Shown piece by piece: positions 1-8,147 of a DNA stretch of 64,000 nucleotides. The notes below the pieces were generated by a model. It worked only from the letters and a program-made list of their open reading frames with translations. It was not told the origin of the DNA and did not search any database. The DNA lies in contig NZ_LN881724.1 of the NCBI RefSeq assembly GCF_001457415.1, forward strand, positions 310,001-374,000, written 5' to 3'. A program made the position numbers and the translations under genes. The first letter of the stretch is position 1; each line of letters starts with the position of its first letter. Source of the stretch: Gorillibacterium timonense. Lineage in GTDB: Bacteria > Bacillota > Bacilli > Paenibacillales > NBRC-103111.

Positions 1-103
1 CAGTCCCGCCATGTAGCGGCACGGTTTGGTAATCAGCAGAGACAATACTCGTTTTGAACAGGTGGCTTAACGCAGAGATCAGTGCTTCTATTTTGATAGT
101 CAT
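1..103 (-). CDS. N-terminus of a gene leaving the window, possibly an aminoglycoside-phosphotransferase-family kinase
   Basis: The minus-strand ATG at 103 overlaps the stop of the RsgA-type gene (ATGA, 4 bp) and has GGAGG 5-10 bases upstream inside that gene, so the two are translationally coupled. The visible 34 residues begin MTIKIEALISALSHLF and end with PLHGGT before the window edge. That ending resembles the N-lobe of small-molecule phosphotransferases of the APH fold, but the fragment is too short for certainty and no catalytic motif is visible. The position of the gene in one transcript with a ribosome-acting GTPase is the main context. Confidence 0.4.
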   Translation of the reverse strand, partial: MTIKIEALISALSHLFKTSIVSADYQTVPLHGGT

Positions 104-1173
104 TTTTTCCATCCTCCGTTTTTCTTCGTTTGTTTGCTCTTCATGGCAATCGATTTGGTTCGAGCTCTCTTTTCGATAAGATAGCTCGTTTTGTTTTGGA
201 CAAACTTGTTCTCCCCCTGCTGGACAACATAATGCTCCCAACGTTCACGAGGTAACGAACCATTGGCAAGAGCAGCGAGAACGGCACAGCCCGGCTCGGC
301 TTGATGGCGGCAATCGCTAAATCTGCATTGCGCAAACCACTCCTCCACATCGGCAAAGCCTGCACGGATGCCTTCGTCTGCATCGAACAGTCCAAGCTCT
401 CGCATACCTGGCGTATCCATAACCATCGCCCCGGAGGGAAGCATGAACAGCTGGCGATGTGTTGTCGTATGCCTCCCCCTGCTGTCATCCTCTCGGATCC
501 CCTTAACCGTCATGACATCCTGTTCCATCAACGCATTGAGCAGAGACGATTTTCCGACACCAGACATGCCGAGAAAGACGACCGTCTTCCCTGGCATCAA
601 GTAAGCATCGAGTTCGCTTAACCCCAGGCCTGTGTGACTGCATACGGCGTGAACTGGCACATCTGGTGTGCTCTGTTTGACCTCGGCGAGCGGGATATTG
701 AAATCTTCTACGAGATCCACCTTGGTCAGAATGATGACCGGCTGGCCGCCGCTCTGCCGGGCCTGTGTCAGATAACGCATGATGCGGTTGATCTTGAAAT
801 CCCCATTCAGAGAGGAAACGATAAACACATAGTCGAAGTTGGTCGCGACGACCTGTTCCAAAATGGTTTTGGCATAGCCCGTGGCATGGCCTGCGTAATC
901 AGCTCGTGAAAACTTGGAGCGGCGGGGCAATACCGTGACGATAAGCGAATCCCCGCTTTCATTGAAGCGCAGCAAGACAAAATCACCGACGCACGGAAAG
1001 TCTTCTCGCGTTTCCGCACTGTGATAGAACGCGCCTTTGAGCACAGCGGTTACCTCGCCCCGCTCGGAGATGACCGTGAACCGATCTCGCTGAAGTTCGG
1101 TAACTCTCCCGGGCCATAACCCGTCAGGGATTGCTTTTATTTCTTTGTAGCCATAGGTTTTCAAATCGATCAT
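100..1173 (-). CDS. RsgA/YjeQ-family ribosome small-subunit GTPase, probable second copy
   Basis: Protein of 357 residues with the circularly permuted GTPase order typical of RsgA: an N-terminal OB-fold region, then G4 (TKVD), G1/P-loop (GMSGVGKSS), G3 (DTPGMRELG), then the zinc-binding knuckle C-x4-C-x-H-x5-C near the C-terminus and a very basic tail. RsgA acts in late 30S maturation and leaves the subunit on GTP hydrolysis. I chose the ATG at 1173 because GAGGAG lies 12 bases upstream; an in-frame GTG at 1338 would read through the leader terminator and is unlikely. It is longer than the usual 290-300 residues and lies outside the conserved prpC-prkC-rsgA-rpe cluster, so it is probably a paralogue. 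Its leader (entries at 1214-1472) suggests control by attenuation. Confidence 0.88.
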   Translation of the reverse strand: MIDLKTYGYKEIKAIPDGLWPGRVTELQRDRFTVISERGEVTAVLKGAFYHSAETREDFPCVGDFVLLRFNESGDSLIVTVLPRRSKFSRADYAGHATGYAKTILEQVVATNFDYVFIVSSLNGDFKINRIMRYLTQARQSGGQPVIILTKVDLVEDFNIPLAEVKQSTPDVPVHAVCSHTGLGLSELDAYLMPGKTVVFLGMSGVGKSSLLNALMEQDVMTVKGIREDDSRGRHTTTHRQLFMLPSGAMVMDTPGMRELGLFDADEGIRAGFADVEEWFAQCRFSDCRHQAEPGCAVLAALANGSLPRERWEHYVVQQGENKFVQNKTSYLIEKRARTKSIAMKSKQTKKNGGWKK

Positions 1174-1213
1174 GCTTTTGGTTAGCTCCTCATCCTGTTG
1201 TTTTTTTGGACGC

Positions 1214-1263
1214 AAAAATGCCGCGGACAAGCAGCCTCTAAAGAAGCTGCTGTCGCGCGGCAT
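1214..1263 (-). terminator. Intrinsic terminator in the leader of the RsgA-type gene (attenuator)
   Basis: Read on the minus strand, 1263-1246 and 1235-1218 form a long GC-rich stem (ATGCCGCG...CGCGGCAT, one small internal irregularity) around the loop at 1236-1245, followed directly by five U at 1218-1214. It sits 40 bases before the start codon, so transcription would stop before the gene unless an alternative fold forms. The segment 1309-1294 (TTGCTGTTTGCGGGAT on the minus strand) is complementary with few mismatches to the 5' arm of the terminator, giving a plausible antiterminator. A perfect 7-bp hairpin (1296-1277) lies between the two antiterminator arms. Confidence 0.75.
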
Positions 1264-1322
1264 TTGGACACAAATCGATACGACCTTCATCGTATCCCGC
1301 AAACAGCAATATTCACGAAAGG

Positions 1323-1436
1323 TTACTTTGGCTGGCACACCAAATAAAACGGGCGTTTCCCCCGCTTTTTCCGAGTATGCCTGTTATTCGGTTTTAGGAC
1401 AAAACCACCCGATAAGTCATTGCCATAATAAAACAT
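1323..1436 (-). other. Overlapping 37-codon leader frame, Lys/Arg-rich
   Basis: A second minus-strand frame starts at ATG 1436 and ends at TAA 1323. It encodes 37 residues with a basic middle (HTRKKRGKRPFY) and ends 14 bases before the proposed antiterminator arm, a better position for coupling ribosome stalling to folding than the shorter frame. Its weakness is that the Shine-Dalgarno GGGG directly touches the ATG. Either frame, or both, could be the sensing peptide. Confidence 0.35.
1394..1426 (-). CDS. Putative 10-residue leader peptide upstream of the RsgA-type gene
   Basis: Minus-strand ATG at 1426 opens a frame encoding MAMTYRVVLS followed by TAA. AAAGGGG at 1443-1437 is a good Shine-Dalgarno sequence 10 bases upstream. 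The frame ends about 85 bases before the proposed antiterminator, the arrangement of ribosome-mediated attenuators such as those before macrolide and lincosamide resistance genes. No other role is visible. See also the overlapping frame at 1323-1436. Confidence 0.45.
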   Translation of the reverse strand: MAMTYRVVLS

Positions 1437-1466
1437 CCCCTTTCGTGTTAAGGAACTTGGTAAGCT

Positions 1467-1495
1467 ATTATAGGTTACCTTACTTTAGGAAATTA
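1467..1495 (-). promoter_or_regulatory. Possible sigma-A promoter of the RsgA-type leader transcript
   Basis: On the minus strand a perfect TATAAT occurs at 1472-1467. The -35 region 16-18 bases upstream (TTAATT or TAATTT) is poor. A start near 1460 would give a leader of about 290 nt containing the leader frames, antiterminator and terminator. Confidence 0.35.
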
Positions 1496-1600
1496 ATCCA
1501 TATTCGTTTTACTATGATGGACGGATAGGAATGATTGTTTGAAACGTTTATACTTGTACGAGACTTTAAACTTATGAGCATGGACTTTAAGGAGACGCGA

Positions 1601-1996
1601 ATGGAAGCATTTGTTCATCACATCTGTATTCAAACCAATCAATACGAGGCATCTTTGGCCTTTTATCAAAAGCTGGGATTCCAATTGGTTCAAGAAACCC
1701 CGGGCTTCCATGGTAGAAGCTATAACACCTGGTTGACGTTAAACGGATTTCACATCGAGTTGCAGACCGGGAAAGACCGTTTGAACCCGGCAAGCGGCTC
1801 GGATCACGAAGGACTGGTTCACTTTTGCATCTGGGTGGAAGAGCTGGAGAAGGCCTTAAGCGTCCTTGATTTCGATGATTCTCTCTTTCTCCTGAAGAAC
1901 GGGAAGCGAATCTATACGGTCGAAAATGGCCAGCTGTGCAAACTGAAAGCGCCGGAAGGAACGATTGTCGAGCTGCGCAATCAGCGCGGGATCTAG
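1601..1996 (+). CDS. VOC/glyoxalase-superfamily protein
   Basis: Encodes 131 residues. The start MEAFVHHICIQT at 1601 is chosen because AAGGAG lies 6-7 bases upstream; the frame is open further upstream without a better site. The protein shows the two beta-alpha-beta-beta-beta modules of the vicinal-oxygen-chelate fold: first module with His near residue 6 and the FYQKLGF turn, second ending in a C-terminal VELRNQ with the expected Glu. These residues are where lyases and dioxygenases of the family bind a metal. The substrate cannot be told; members include glyoxalases, resistance proteins and epimerases. It is monocistronic, followed by a strong terminator. Confidence 0.8.
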   Translation: MEAFVHHICIQTNQYEASLAFYQKLGFQLVQETPGFHGRSYNTWLTLNGFHIELQTGKDRLNPASGSDHEGLVHFCIWVEELEKALSVLDFDDSLFLLKNGKRIYTVENGQLCKLKAPEGTIVELRNQRGI

Positions 1997-2007
1997 TTGA
2001 TTAACCA

Positions 2008-2044
2008 AACCTCCAGTCACCTGATGCGGACTGGAGGTTTTTTC
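2008..2044 (+). terminator. Rho-independent terminator after the VOC gene
   Basis: Nine-base-pair stem ACCTCCAGTC...GACTGGAGGT with a 10-base loop, followed by a run of T. Confidence 0.9.
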
Positions 2045-2225
2045 AATTTGGGGAGAAGTGGAAGGACGAGAATCGCGGTACAGCTTCCGGAATGATTCAG
2101 GTTTTTTGTGGAGAAAGTTTTAGGAATTGTTGAAGTGGTGGAAGTAAGTCAGCTCACATCTAAAAGTATATTCGGGAGCGGCAACGTATGAGGAAGTACG
2201 CGGATATATTATTCAATAATGAAGT

Positions 2226-2254
2226 ATTTACATTCACATTTGTAAATATAATAT
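2226..2254 (+). promoter_or_regulatory. Promoter and inverted repeat before the regulator-exporter cassette
   Basis: ATTTACA (2226-2232) and TGTAAAT (2241-2247) form an inverted repeat separated by 8 bases. TTTACA at 2227 and the TATAATAT stretch at 2247-2254 resemble a -35/-10 pair with a short 14-16 base spacer. The inverted repeat overlapping the promoter would suit an autorepressor operator. Functional assignment is inference. Confidence 0.4.
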
Positions 2255-2310
2255 CTGTAATTGTTGATCGATCTTTTGCTCCGTCTTATACTGATTACGA
2301 GGTGAACACA

Positions 2311-2547
2311 ATGAAAAAATCAAACCTGCAGATTACTTACAAAAAGCTTTGGATCCGTCTTGCCGAACGGGATATGAAGCGAACGGATCTCTTAACGCTT
2401 TCCGAGATCAGTCCGGCAACACTTGCAAAGCTTGGCAAGAACGAGCCTGTTAATATGATGGTGCTACTGCGCATCTGTGAAGCTTTAGCCGTTACGATCG
2501 GGGATATTGTGGATTTCATTCCGTCTGAAGGTGAGGCGGTAAAATGA
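2311..2547 (+). CDS. Small Cro/C1-type HTH regulator (HTH_26-like)
   Basis: 78 residues beginning MKKSNLQITYKKLW. GAGGTG lies 6 bases before the ATG. The middle and end (ISPATLAKLGKNEPVNMMVLLRIC... up to GDIVDF) match the pattern of compact XRE/HTH_26 regulators: helix-turn-helix, a recognition helix after 'SPATLAKL', and an LLRICEAL.V..GDI helix. It overlaps the next gene by four bases (ATGA), so it is co-translated with the response regulator. A role as local repressor or activator of the cassette is inference. Confidence 0.8.
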   Translation: MKKSNLQITYKKLWIRLAERDMKRTDLLTLSEISPATLAKLGKNEPVNMMVLLRICEALAVTIGDIVDFIPSEGEAVK

Positions 2548-3242
2548 ATTATCATATTGCGATTTGCGATGACAGTACGACAGATCAGGAGTACATTTCC
2601 GTCCTTGTTGCCGATTGGGCAAAGGCATCCGGGAACTCGGTCACAATAAAAGCATATTCGTCTGCGGAAGCTTTTCTTTTTCACTATGCAGATGATAAAA
2701 ACTTTGATATTTTGCTTCTGGATATCGAGATGGGCGGTATGGACGGCGTTCAGCTTGCAAAGGAAGTACGCAGAGACAATGAGGCCGTACAGATCGTCTT
2801 TATTACGGGCTATTCCGACTATGTTACAGAAGGATACGATGTATCGGCGCTTCATTATCTAATGAAGCCGGTTCACAAGGAAAAGCTCGTTGATGTATTA
2901 AAACGAGCAACGCAAAAAATCAAGAAGAACGGGCGAGTTCTTCATCTTGAATTATCCGGCGAAATGGTACGTATCCCTTTCTATGAGATACGCTATCTTG
3001 AAGTGCGCCAAAACTATGTGACCATTCACGCTAAGCAGGATTATACCGTGAAGAAGACACTCGGTGAATTCGAGGCGGAATTCGATGACCGTTTCTACCG
3101 TGCCGGAAGGTCGTTCCTTGTAAATCTGACCTATATTCAGCGGGTGACGAAAACAGAAGTCTACCTTTCGGACGGTACTGGAATCCCGTTGCCAAGAGGG
3201 CAATATGAGCCGCTGAATCGAGCCATCATTTCACACAACTAA
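2544..3242 (+). CDS. LytTR-family response regulator (AgrA/VirR-like)
   Basis: 232 residues. The N-terminal receiver domain (about 1-125) has the acidic pair ICDD near residue 8, the phosphoacceptor Asp in LLLDIEM and the conserved Lys in MKPVHKEKL. The C-terminal half (about 130-232) is a LytTR DNA-binding domain: VRIPFYEIRYLEV at its start and the characteristic FYRAGRSFLVNLTYIQRV segment. Such regulators bind pairs of direct repeats upstream of bacteriocin, quorum-sensing or exporter genes. It overlaps the HTH gene and precedes its probable kinase by 18 bases. Confidence 0.92.
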   Translation: MNYHIAICDDSTTDQEYISVLVADWAKASGNSVTIKAYSSAEAFLFHYADDKNFDILLLDIEMGGMDGVQLAKEVRRDNEAVQIVFITGYSDYVTEGYDVSALHYLMKPVHKEKLVDVLKRATQKIKKNGRVLHLELSGEMVRIPFYEIRYLEVRQNYVTIHAKQDYTVKKTLGEFEAEFDDRFYRAGRSFLVNLTYIQRVTKTEVYLSDGTGIPLPRGQYEPLNRAIISHN

Positions 3243-3260
3243 AGGAGCAGCGATAGATGT

Positions 3261-3956
3261 ATGTTTTCCAAACAAATGGACAAGCGGATTGCAGCCTATC
3301 AGCGGGAGCTTATTGAAACGCATTATGCCGAAGTAGATAACATGTATAAGCAGATTCGTGGCTGGCGTCATGATTACCGTAACCATATTCAAACCATGAA
3401 GGCATATGCTGCGTCCGGTGACATGGAGGCGATAAAAGCTTATCTTGATGCCCTGGATACCGACCTTTCCACGGTTGATACCGTCATAAAAACAGGTAAC
3501 GCCATGGCAGATGCTATTCTGAACAGTAAAATCTCACTTGCAAACTCCAAGCACATTCCGGTGCAGGCAGATGCGCATATTCCGCTTGCTTTGAAGACCT
3601 CCGAGCTTGATCTATGTGTCATCATTGGCAATCTATTTGACAATGCTATTGAAGCAAGTCTTGAACTTCCCGAAGAGCAGCGTATGATCCGTGTTTATAT
3701 GGATATGAAAAATACACAGCTCTATATATCCTTTACCAATTTCACGGCCTCAAAAAAGCGCACTAAAATCAATGGACGGTTTCGCACGACCAAGGGCGAG
3801 GGGCACGGCTTTGGACTTGTTCGCATGGATAACATAATTGAAAGACACGACGGATATATAAGTCGAAATAGTGAGGACGGAGCATTTACCACAGAAATTC
3901 TGTTACCTCAAGCTTGCCATTCGTCACCCCAATCTGGCGCTTCATCCCCAAAATAA
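3261..3956 (+). CDS. GHKL sensor histidine kinase lacking membrane segments
   Basis: 231 residues containing only the kinase core. The phosphoacceptor region WRHDYRNHI is near residue 37, followed by a dimerisation helix, the N-box NLFDNAIEAS and the ATP-lid GHGFGLVRMDNI. AgrC-type partners usually carry an N-terminal five- to seven-helix sensor domain, which is absent. The Shine-Dalgarno AAAGGAG at 3240-3246 also serves an out-of-frame ATG at 3257 that ends after 19 codons. Either this is a naturally soluble kinase, known in clostridial versions of this cassette, or the sensor part was lost. How it senses a signal is unclear. Confidence 0.85.
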   Translation: MFSKQMDKRIAAYQRELIETHYAEVDNMYKQIRGWRHDYRNHIQTMKAYAASGDMEAIKAYLDALDTDLSTVDTVIKTGNAMADAILNSKISLANSKHIPVQADAHIPLALKTSELDLCVIIGNLFDNAIEASLELPEEQRMIRVYMDMKNTQLYISFTNFTASKKRTKINGRFRTTKGEGHGFGLVRMDNIIERHDGYISRNSEDGAFTTEILLPQACHSSPQSGASSPK

Positions 3957-4000
3957 GAAATAGATCGTTGGGGTGATAGTATTGGGATGAGGTGATGAAG

Positions 4001-5836
4001 ATGAGAAAAACAGAAAGGCTGAAGGAGCAACCCAACTATACCTTGTGGCAAAACTCTGCCCATATGATAGGCCAGGCATGGCGTGTTCGAAAAAGTGTCT
4101 TGTACCTATGCCTGATCCTTGCCCTTCTTGCGGTAGCCACAAATCTGGCCGAATTGATTATGGCCCCTGTGATTCTACAAAAGGTTGAGGCAGTAGTGCC
4201 ATTGCCTGAATTGGTTATCACAATTGTTTTATTTGCAGCTTTATTGTTGGTACTGGCAAGCTTAAAGGCTTATGTTTTAACAAACACCCTGTTCGGACGA
4301 ATAGAAGTCCGATTAAGCATTTTAAATAAGATACACCATAAGGTTTCAACAACCTCTTTTCCTAACACGGAAGATGCCGCTGTATTAAAAAAATTGGAAA
4401 AGTCCAACATAGCCGTTAGCGATAATCATCAGGCAACTGAAGCTATATGGAATACCTTATCCGATTTGTTGAAAAATACCGTTGGTTTTGTCATTTATCT
4501 GATTTTATTATCCTCTTTGGACATCGTTCTGGTTGCTGTTATTCTGATCACAACGGTTGCTGGCTATTTTGTAAATAAGCGAATTAACGAGTGGGGATTC
4601 CGTCATCGGGAGGAAGAATCCGAATACTCCAAAAAAATGACCTACGTTTGCAAAAAAGCGGAGGAACCCCATTTGGCAAAAGATATTCGGATCTTTGGAA
4701 TGCGCCCTTGGCTTGAAGATGTTTACAGCAGTACCTTGCGTACGTATGAAGCGTTTATCACCCGAAGAGAGAGAATTTATATCTGGGCAAATGTGATGGA
4801 TATCGTGCTGTCCCTTCTCCGAAACGGAATTGCGTATTTCTTCTTAATTACCATGACAATCAACACTGGACTGCCTGCATCGAAATTTTTGCTTTATTTC
4901 ACCGCTGTGGGCGGTTTTACCACATGGATCACCGGGATTCTCTCCAGCTTTTCCACTCTGCATACACAAAGCCTCGATATTTCTACGGTTCGAGAATTTC
5001 TTGAAACACCGGAGCCATTCCTTTTTGATGAGGGTAAGCCTTTGACGAGAGGGACTAACGACACCTATGAAATTGAGCTTCGAAATGTCAGCTTTCGTCA
5101 CCCCGGTGCAGAACAGGACACCTTACATAAGCTGAATCTGATCATTCCTGCGGGTGAGAAGCTTGCCATTGTGGGCTTGAACGGTGCTGGTAAAACCACG
5201 CTTGTAAAGCTGATTTGTGGTTTTTATGATCCCACAGAGGGAGAAGTTTTGCTAAACGGAGTAAATATTAGGGAATACAACCGATTTGACTATTACCAAT
5301 TATTTTCTGCTGTATTCCAGCAGTTCTCGCTCCTGGAAGTTACACTCGCAGAAAATGTAGCCCAATCAGATGAGTGGATCGATTGGCCGCGAGTTAAGGA
5401 ATGTATTGAAAAGGCCGGTCTTACGGCGAAAGTGGAAAGTATGCGGGACCGATATCAGACGCGCATTGGACGACAGGTATATGAGGACGGGATTGAACTC
5501 TCGGGCGGTGAAACGCAGCGGCTGATGCTTGCCCGAGCCTTATATAAGGCTGCACCGATTGTGGTATTGGATGAGCCGACCGCCGCACTTGACCCCATTG
5601 CGGAGAACGATATTTATTTGAAATACAACGAAATGACCGCTGGGTGCACCTCGGTTTACATTTCCCATCGATTAGCGTCCACACGATTTTGTGACCGCAT
5701 TATCTTTATTGCGGATGGAAGCATCGCCGAAGAAGGAACTCATGAATCCCTCATGGAGCAAGGGAGTAAGTATGCAGACTTATTCCATATTCAAAGCAAG
5801 TACTACAAAGAAGGGAGTGACTTCGGTGATGAATAA
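4001..5836 (+). CDS. ABC exporter half-transporter, permease fused to ATPase (first of pair)
   Basis: 611 residues. ATG 4001 has GAGGTG six bases upstream; GTG 3992 and ATG 3995 are alternatives. The N-terminal 320 residues form a six-helix exporter domain, with first helix around 35-60. The ATPase domain has Walker A GLNGAGKTT, Q-loop VFQQFSLL, signature LSGGETQRL, Walker B IVVLDEP and H-loop ISHR, all intact. The next gene, overlapping by 8 bases, encodes a similar protein, so they probably work as a heterodimer. No peptidase C39 domain is present. Cargo may be a peptide or toxic compound; none is evident nearby. Confidence 0.92.
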   Translation: MRKTERLKEQPNYTLWQNSAHMIGQAWRVRKSVLYLCLILALLAVATNLAELIMAPVILQKVEAVVPLPELVITIVLFAALLLVLASLKAYVLTNTLFGRIEVRLSILNKIHHKVSTTSFPNTEDAAVLKKLEKSNIAVSDNHQATEAIWNTLSDLLKNTVGFVIYLILLSSLDIVLVAVILITTVAGYFVNKRINEWGFRHREEESEYSKKMTYVCKKAEEPHLAKDIRIFGMRPWLEDVYSSTLRTYEAFITRRERIYIWANVMDIVLSLLRNGIAYFFLITMTINTGLPASKFLLYFTAVGGFTTWITGILSSFSTLHTQSLDISTVREFLETPEPFLFDEGKPLTRGTNDTYEIELRNVSFRHPGAEQDTLHKLNLIIPAGEKLAIVGLNGAGKTTLVKLICGFYDPTEGEVLLNGVNIREYNRFDYYQLFSAVFQQFSLLEVTLAENVAQSDEWIDWPRVKECIEKAGLTAKVESMRDRYQTRIGRQVYEDGIELSGGETQRLMLARALYKAAPIVVLDEPTAALDPIAENDIYLKYNEMTAGCTSVYISHRLASTRFCDRIIFIADGSIAEEGTHESLMEQGSKYADLFHIQSKYYKEGSDFGDE

Positions 5837-7697
5837 AAAAACGGACAAAATAACCTTTCGTGAGGCACTTGCACGAAATTACCGGGCATATCAAATATTA
5901 AATAAGCAGTGTCCAAAGATGTTTCTTTCATCGCTGGTTTGCTCAGTCGTAGGTTCCATCACCCCCTATGTTGGAATTTATCTTTCGGCACAGGTTATCA
6001 ACGAGCTTGCCGGTAGACGAAATCCTGAAGTGCTGTGGAGACTCGTCATCATCACCGTTGTCTGCACTTCCTTATTGGCTCTTTTGAATGCGGTATTGTC
6101 CAGGTGGAAGAATTGCAGACACGCCGCTTTTTGGTATAACCAGAATAAAATCTATACAGACAAGATGCTCACTATGGATTTTTGCATATTGGATGAGCAG
6201 CATACGCACGATCTGCGTTCACATATTTCTCAGAATCAACAATGGACTGGCTGGGGAATAGGCAAGCTTGTCGGTTATTTTGAAACAACGGTAAATTCCA
6301 TGATCAGCATCGCAAGTGCAATCGCCTTAACGTTTAGCGTATTTACATTAGGTGTACCTGCTGAATCAGGGAAACTGACCCTCTTAAATCATCCCGTGTT
6401 TGCTGTAGCCATCATATCCATCCTTCTTCTTGTCACCTTTATTGCGCCTGTATGTTCCAACAAAGCGAACAGCTACTGGGTAAAATCCGCCGATGACGCA
6501 AAGATGGGGAATCGTTTTTTTAGTTTCTTCAGTTTTATGGCTCAAGATCGTCATCGCGCGCTTGACATCAGAATGTACAATCAACAGATGATTTGCGAGC
6601 ATTATTCCATGAAAGAAAAGATCTTGACACCCGGCTCAAAAATAGCAAAGTATGCTTCCGGTTCGATGGGTATTTTAAATGCTGCATCCGAAGCAATCGG
6701 AACCCTTTTGATAGGCGTTGTGTATGTCTATGTTTGCCTGAAAGCGTGGGCCGGAGCCTTTGGTATTGGCTCAGTAACACAATATATTACTTCGATTACG
6801 GCCTTATCCAACGGGGTTGCTGCGCTCATCGCAACAATCGGAGATATGCGAAACAATACCGCATTTCTGCGTACAACTTATGAGTTTCTTGACATTCCGA
6901 ACAAGATGTATCAAGGAAGCCTGACCACAGAAAAACGAGCAGACCGTAACTACGAGGTTGAATTCTGTGATGTTTCTTTTAAGTATCCGAGTGCTGATTC
7001 ATACGCATTACGCCATGTTTCCATGAAATTCAAGATTGGAGAGCGTCTGGCGGTTGTCGGTATGAACGGTTCAGGTAAAACAACATTTATCAAATTGCTA
7101 TGCCGTCTTTACGATCCGACAGAAGGGAAAATTCTGCTCAACGGCATTGACATCCGCAAATATAAGTACGACGATTATATGTCAATTCTTTCCGTGGTCT
7201 TTCAGGACTTCAAGCTGCTAGCATTTCCGCTGGGACAGAATGTCGCTTCCAATCAGAATTATAACAAGGCAAGAGTTATGGATTGCCTGAACAAAGCCGG
7301 CTTTTCGGAAAGACTGGATGAAATGGCAAACGGGCTCGACACCTACCTGTATAAGGATTTTGATGAGCAGGGTGTCGAAGTCTCCGGCGGCGAAGCACAG
7401 AAGATTGCGATTGCACGTGCCCACTATAAGGAGGCCCCATTTCTCATTCTGGATGAGCCAACAGCAGCGCTAGATCCCATTGCAGAAGCAGAAATCTATA
7501 GGAAATTCAACGAGATTGTTGGAGATAAAACCGGTATCTATATTAGCCATCGCCTGTCTTCCTGTCGTTTCTGCGATGAAATCGCTGTGTTCGATCATGG
7601 GTGTATTGTTCAGCAAGGCAGTCATGAGCAATTGGTTGCTGATGAAAGCGGAAAGTATTACGAGTTGTGGTATGCACAGGCACAATATTACAAATAA
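5829..7697 (+). CDS. ABC exporter half-transporter, permease fused to ATPase (second of pair)
   Basis: 622 residues from ATG 5829, overlapping the previous gene by 8 bases; AAGAAGGGAG lies about 11 bases upstream. Six membrane helices are followed by an ATPase domain with Walker A GMNGSGKTT, Q-loop VFQDFKLL, signature VSGGEAQKI, Walker B FLILDEP and ISHR. The catalytic Glu after Walker B is present in both partners, so the pair is not an obviously degenerate-site heterodimer. Codon and base use is AT-richer than the flanking chromosome, as in the four preceding genes, which suggests acquisition as one block. Confidence 0.92.
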   Translation: MNKKTDKITFREALARNYRAYQILNKQCPKMFLSSLVCSVVGSITPYVGIYLSAQVINELAGRRNPEVLWRLVIITVVCTSLLALLNAVLSRWKNCRHAAFWYNQNKIYTDKMLTMDFCILDEQHTHDLRSHISQNQQWTGWGIGKLVGYFETTVNSMISIASAIALTFSVFTLGVPAESGKLTLLNHPVFAVAIISILLLVTFIAPVCSNKANSYWVKSADDAKMGNRFFSFFSFMAQDRHRALDIRMYNQQMICEHYSMKEKILTPGSKIAKYASGSMGILNAASEAIGTLLIGVVYVYVCLKAWAGAFGIGSVTQYITSITALSNGVAALIATIGDMRNNTAFLRTTYEFLDIPNKMYQGSLTTEKRADRNYEVEFCDVSFKYPSADSYALRHVSMKFKIGERLAVVGMNGSGKTTFIKLLCRLYDPTEGKILLNGIDIRKYKYDDYMSILSVVFQDFKLLAFPLGQNVASNQNYNKARVMDCLNKAGFSERLDEMANGLDTYLYKDFDEQGVEVSGGEAQKIAIARAHYKEAPFLILDEPTAALDPIAEAEIYRKFNEIVGDKTGIYISHRLSSCRFCDEIAVFDHGCIVQQGSHEQLVADESGKYYELWYAQAQYYK

Positions 7698-8073
7698 GCA
7701 GTCTACTACTTGTAAGCAATCCTCCCTGAGTACCAAGGTTTGTGATGACCATAATCACTCCGAATCAGAACCTTTTTCTCCTCGCTTCGCCGCAGCTGCG
7801 GATCGAGACTTTCCTGATGTGGGCGCTGCTTTTTTATGTGGCGGCAAGTTCCGGAGAGGAGCATGCCGACAGGAGAATTTCATTTGTGGAGGCGGCTACG
7901 CTTCGTCCGGACGGCGCCCTGGAGAGCAGACGGAAACCTGCTGAAGGATGTTCGGCGCGCGATAGGGATCGCGGATAAACTCGATGTGCGGCAAGCAGGC
8001 TGCCTTGATCATACTGGAACCCGCGCCACGAATTCCTCTTTCGACGCCTTTGTCGACTCAGGTGGTGAGAAGT
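7698..8073. other. Stretch without a recognisable gene
   Basis: Short frames exist on both strands but none has a good ribosome-binding site plus a recognisable product. The base composition returns to GC-rich here, so this marks the right border of the AT-rich cassette. Part of it may be a decayed gene, since stretches on both strands read open for 40-60 codons. I cannot identify it. Confidence 0.4.
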
Positions 8074-8117
8074 TAAAAAAGAAGCTGCCCGTAGGAGATG
8101 AGATTCTCCTATGGGGC
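8074..8117 (-). terminator. Rho-independent terminator of the phosphotransferase gene
   Basis: On the minus strand TGCCCCATAGGAGA and TCTCCTACGGGCA pair around a 6-base loop (8117-8086), then GCTTC and six T (8080-8075). It lies 30-70 bases after the stop of the minus-strand gene. Confidence 0.8.
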
Positions 8118-8147
8118 AACCTCATTATCGTAAAGGAGAAAGGAGGG

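Noticed and set aside
1174-1338. Longer N-terminus of the RsgA-type protein from GTG 1338
   Set aside because: It would be translated through the terminator hairpin and lacks homology-like features; ATG 1173 has a ribosome-binding site.
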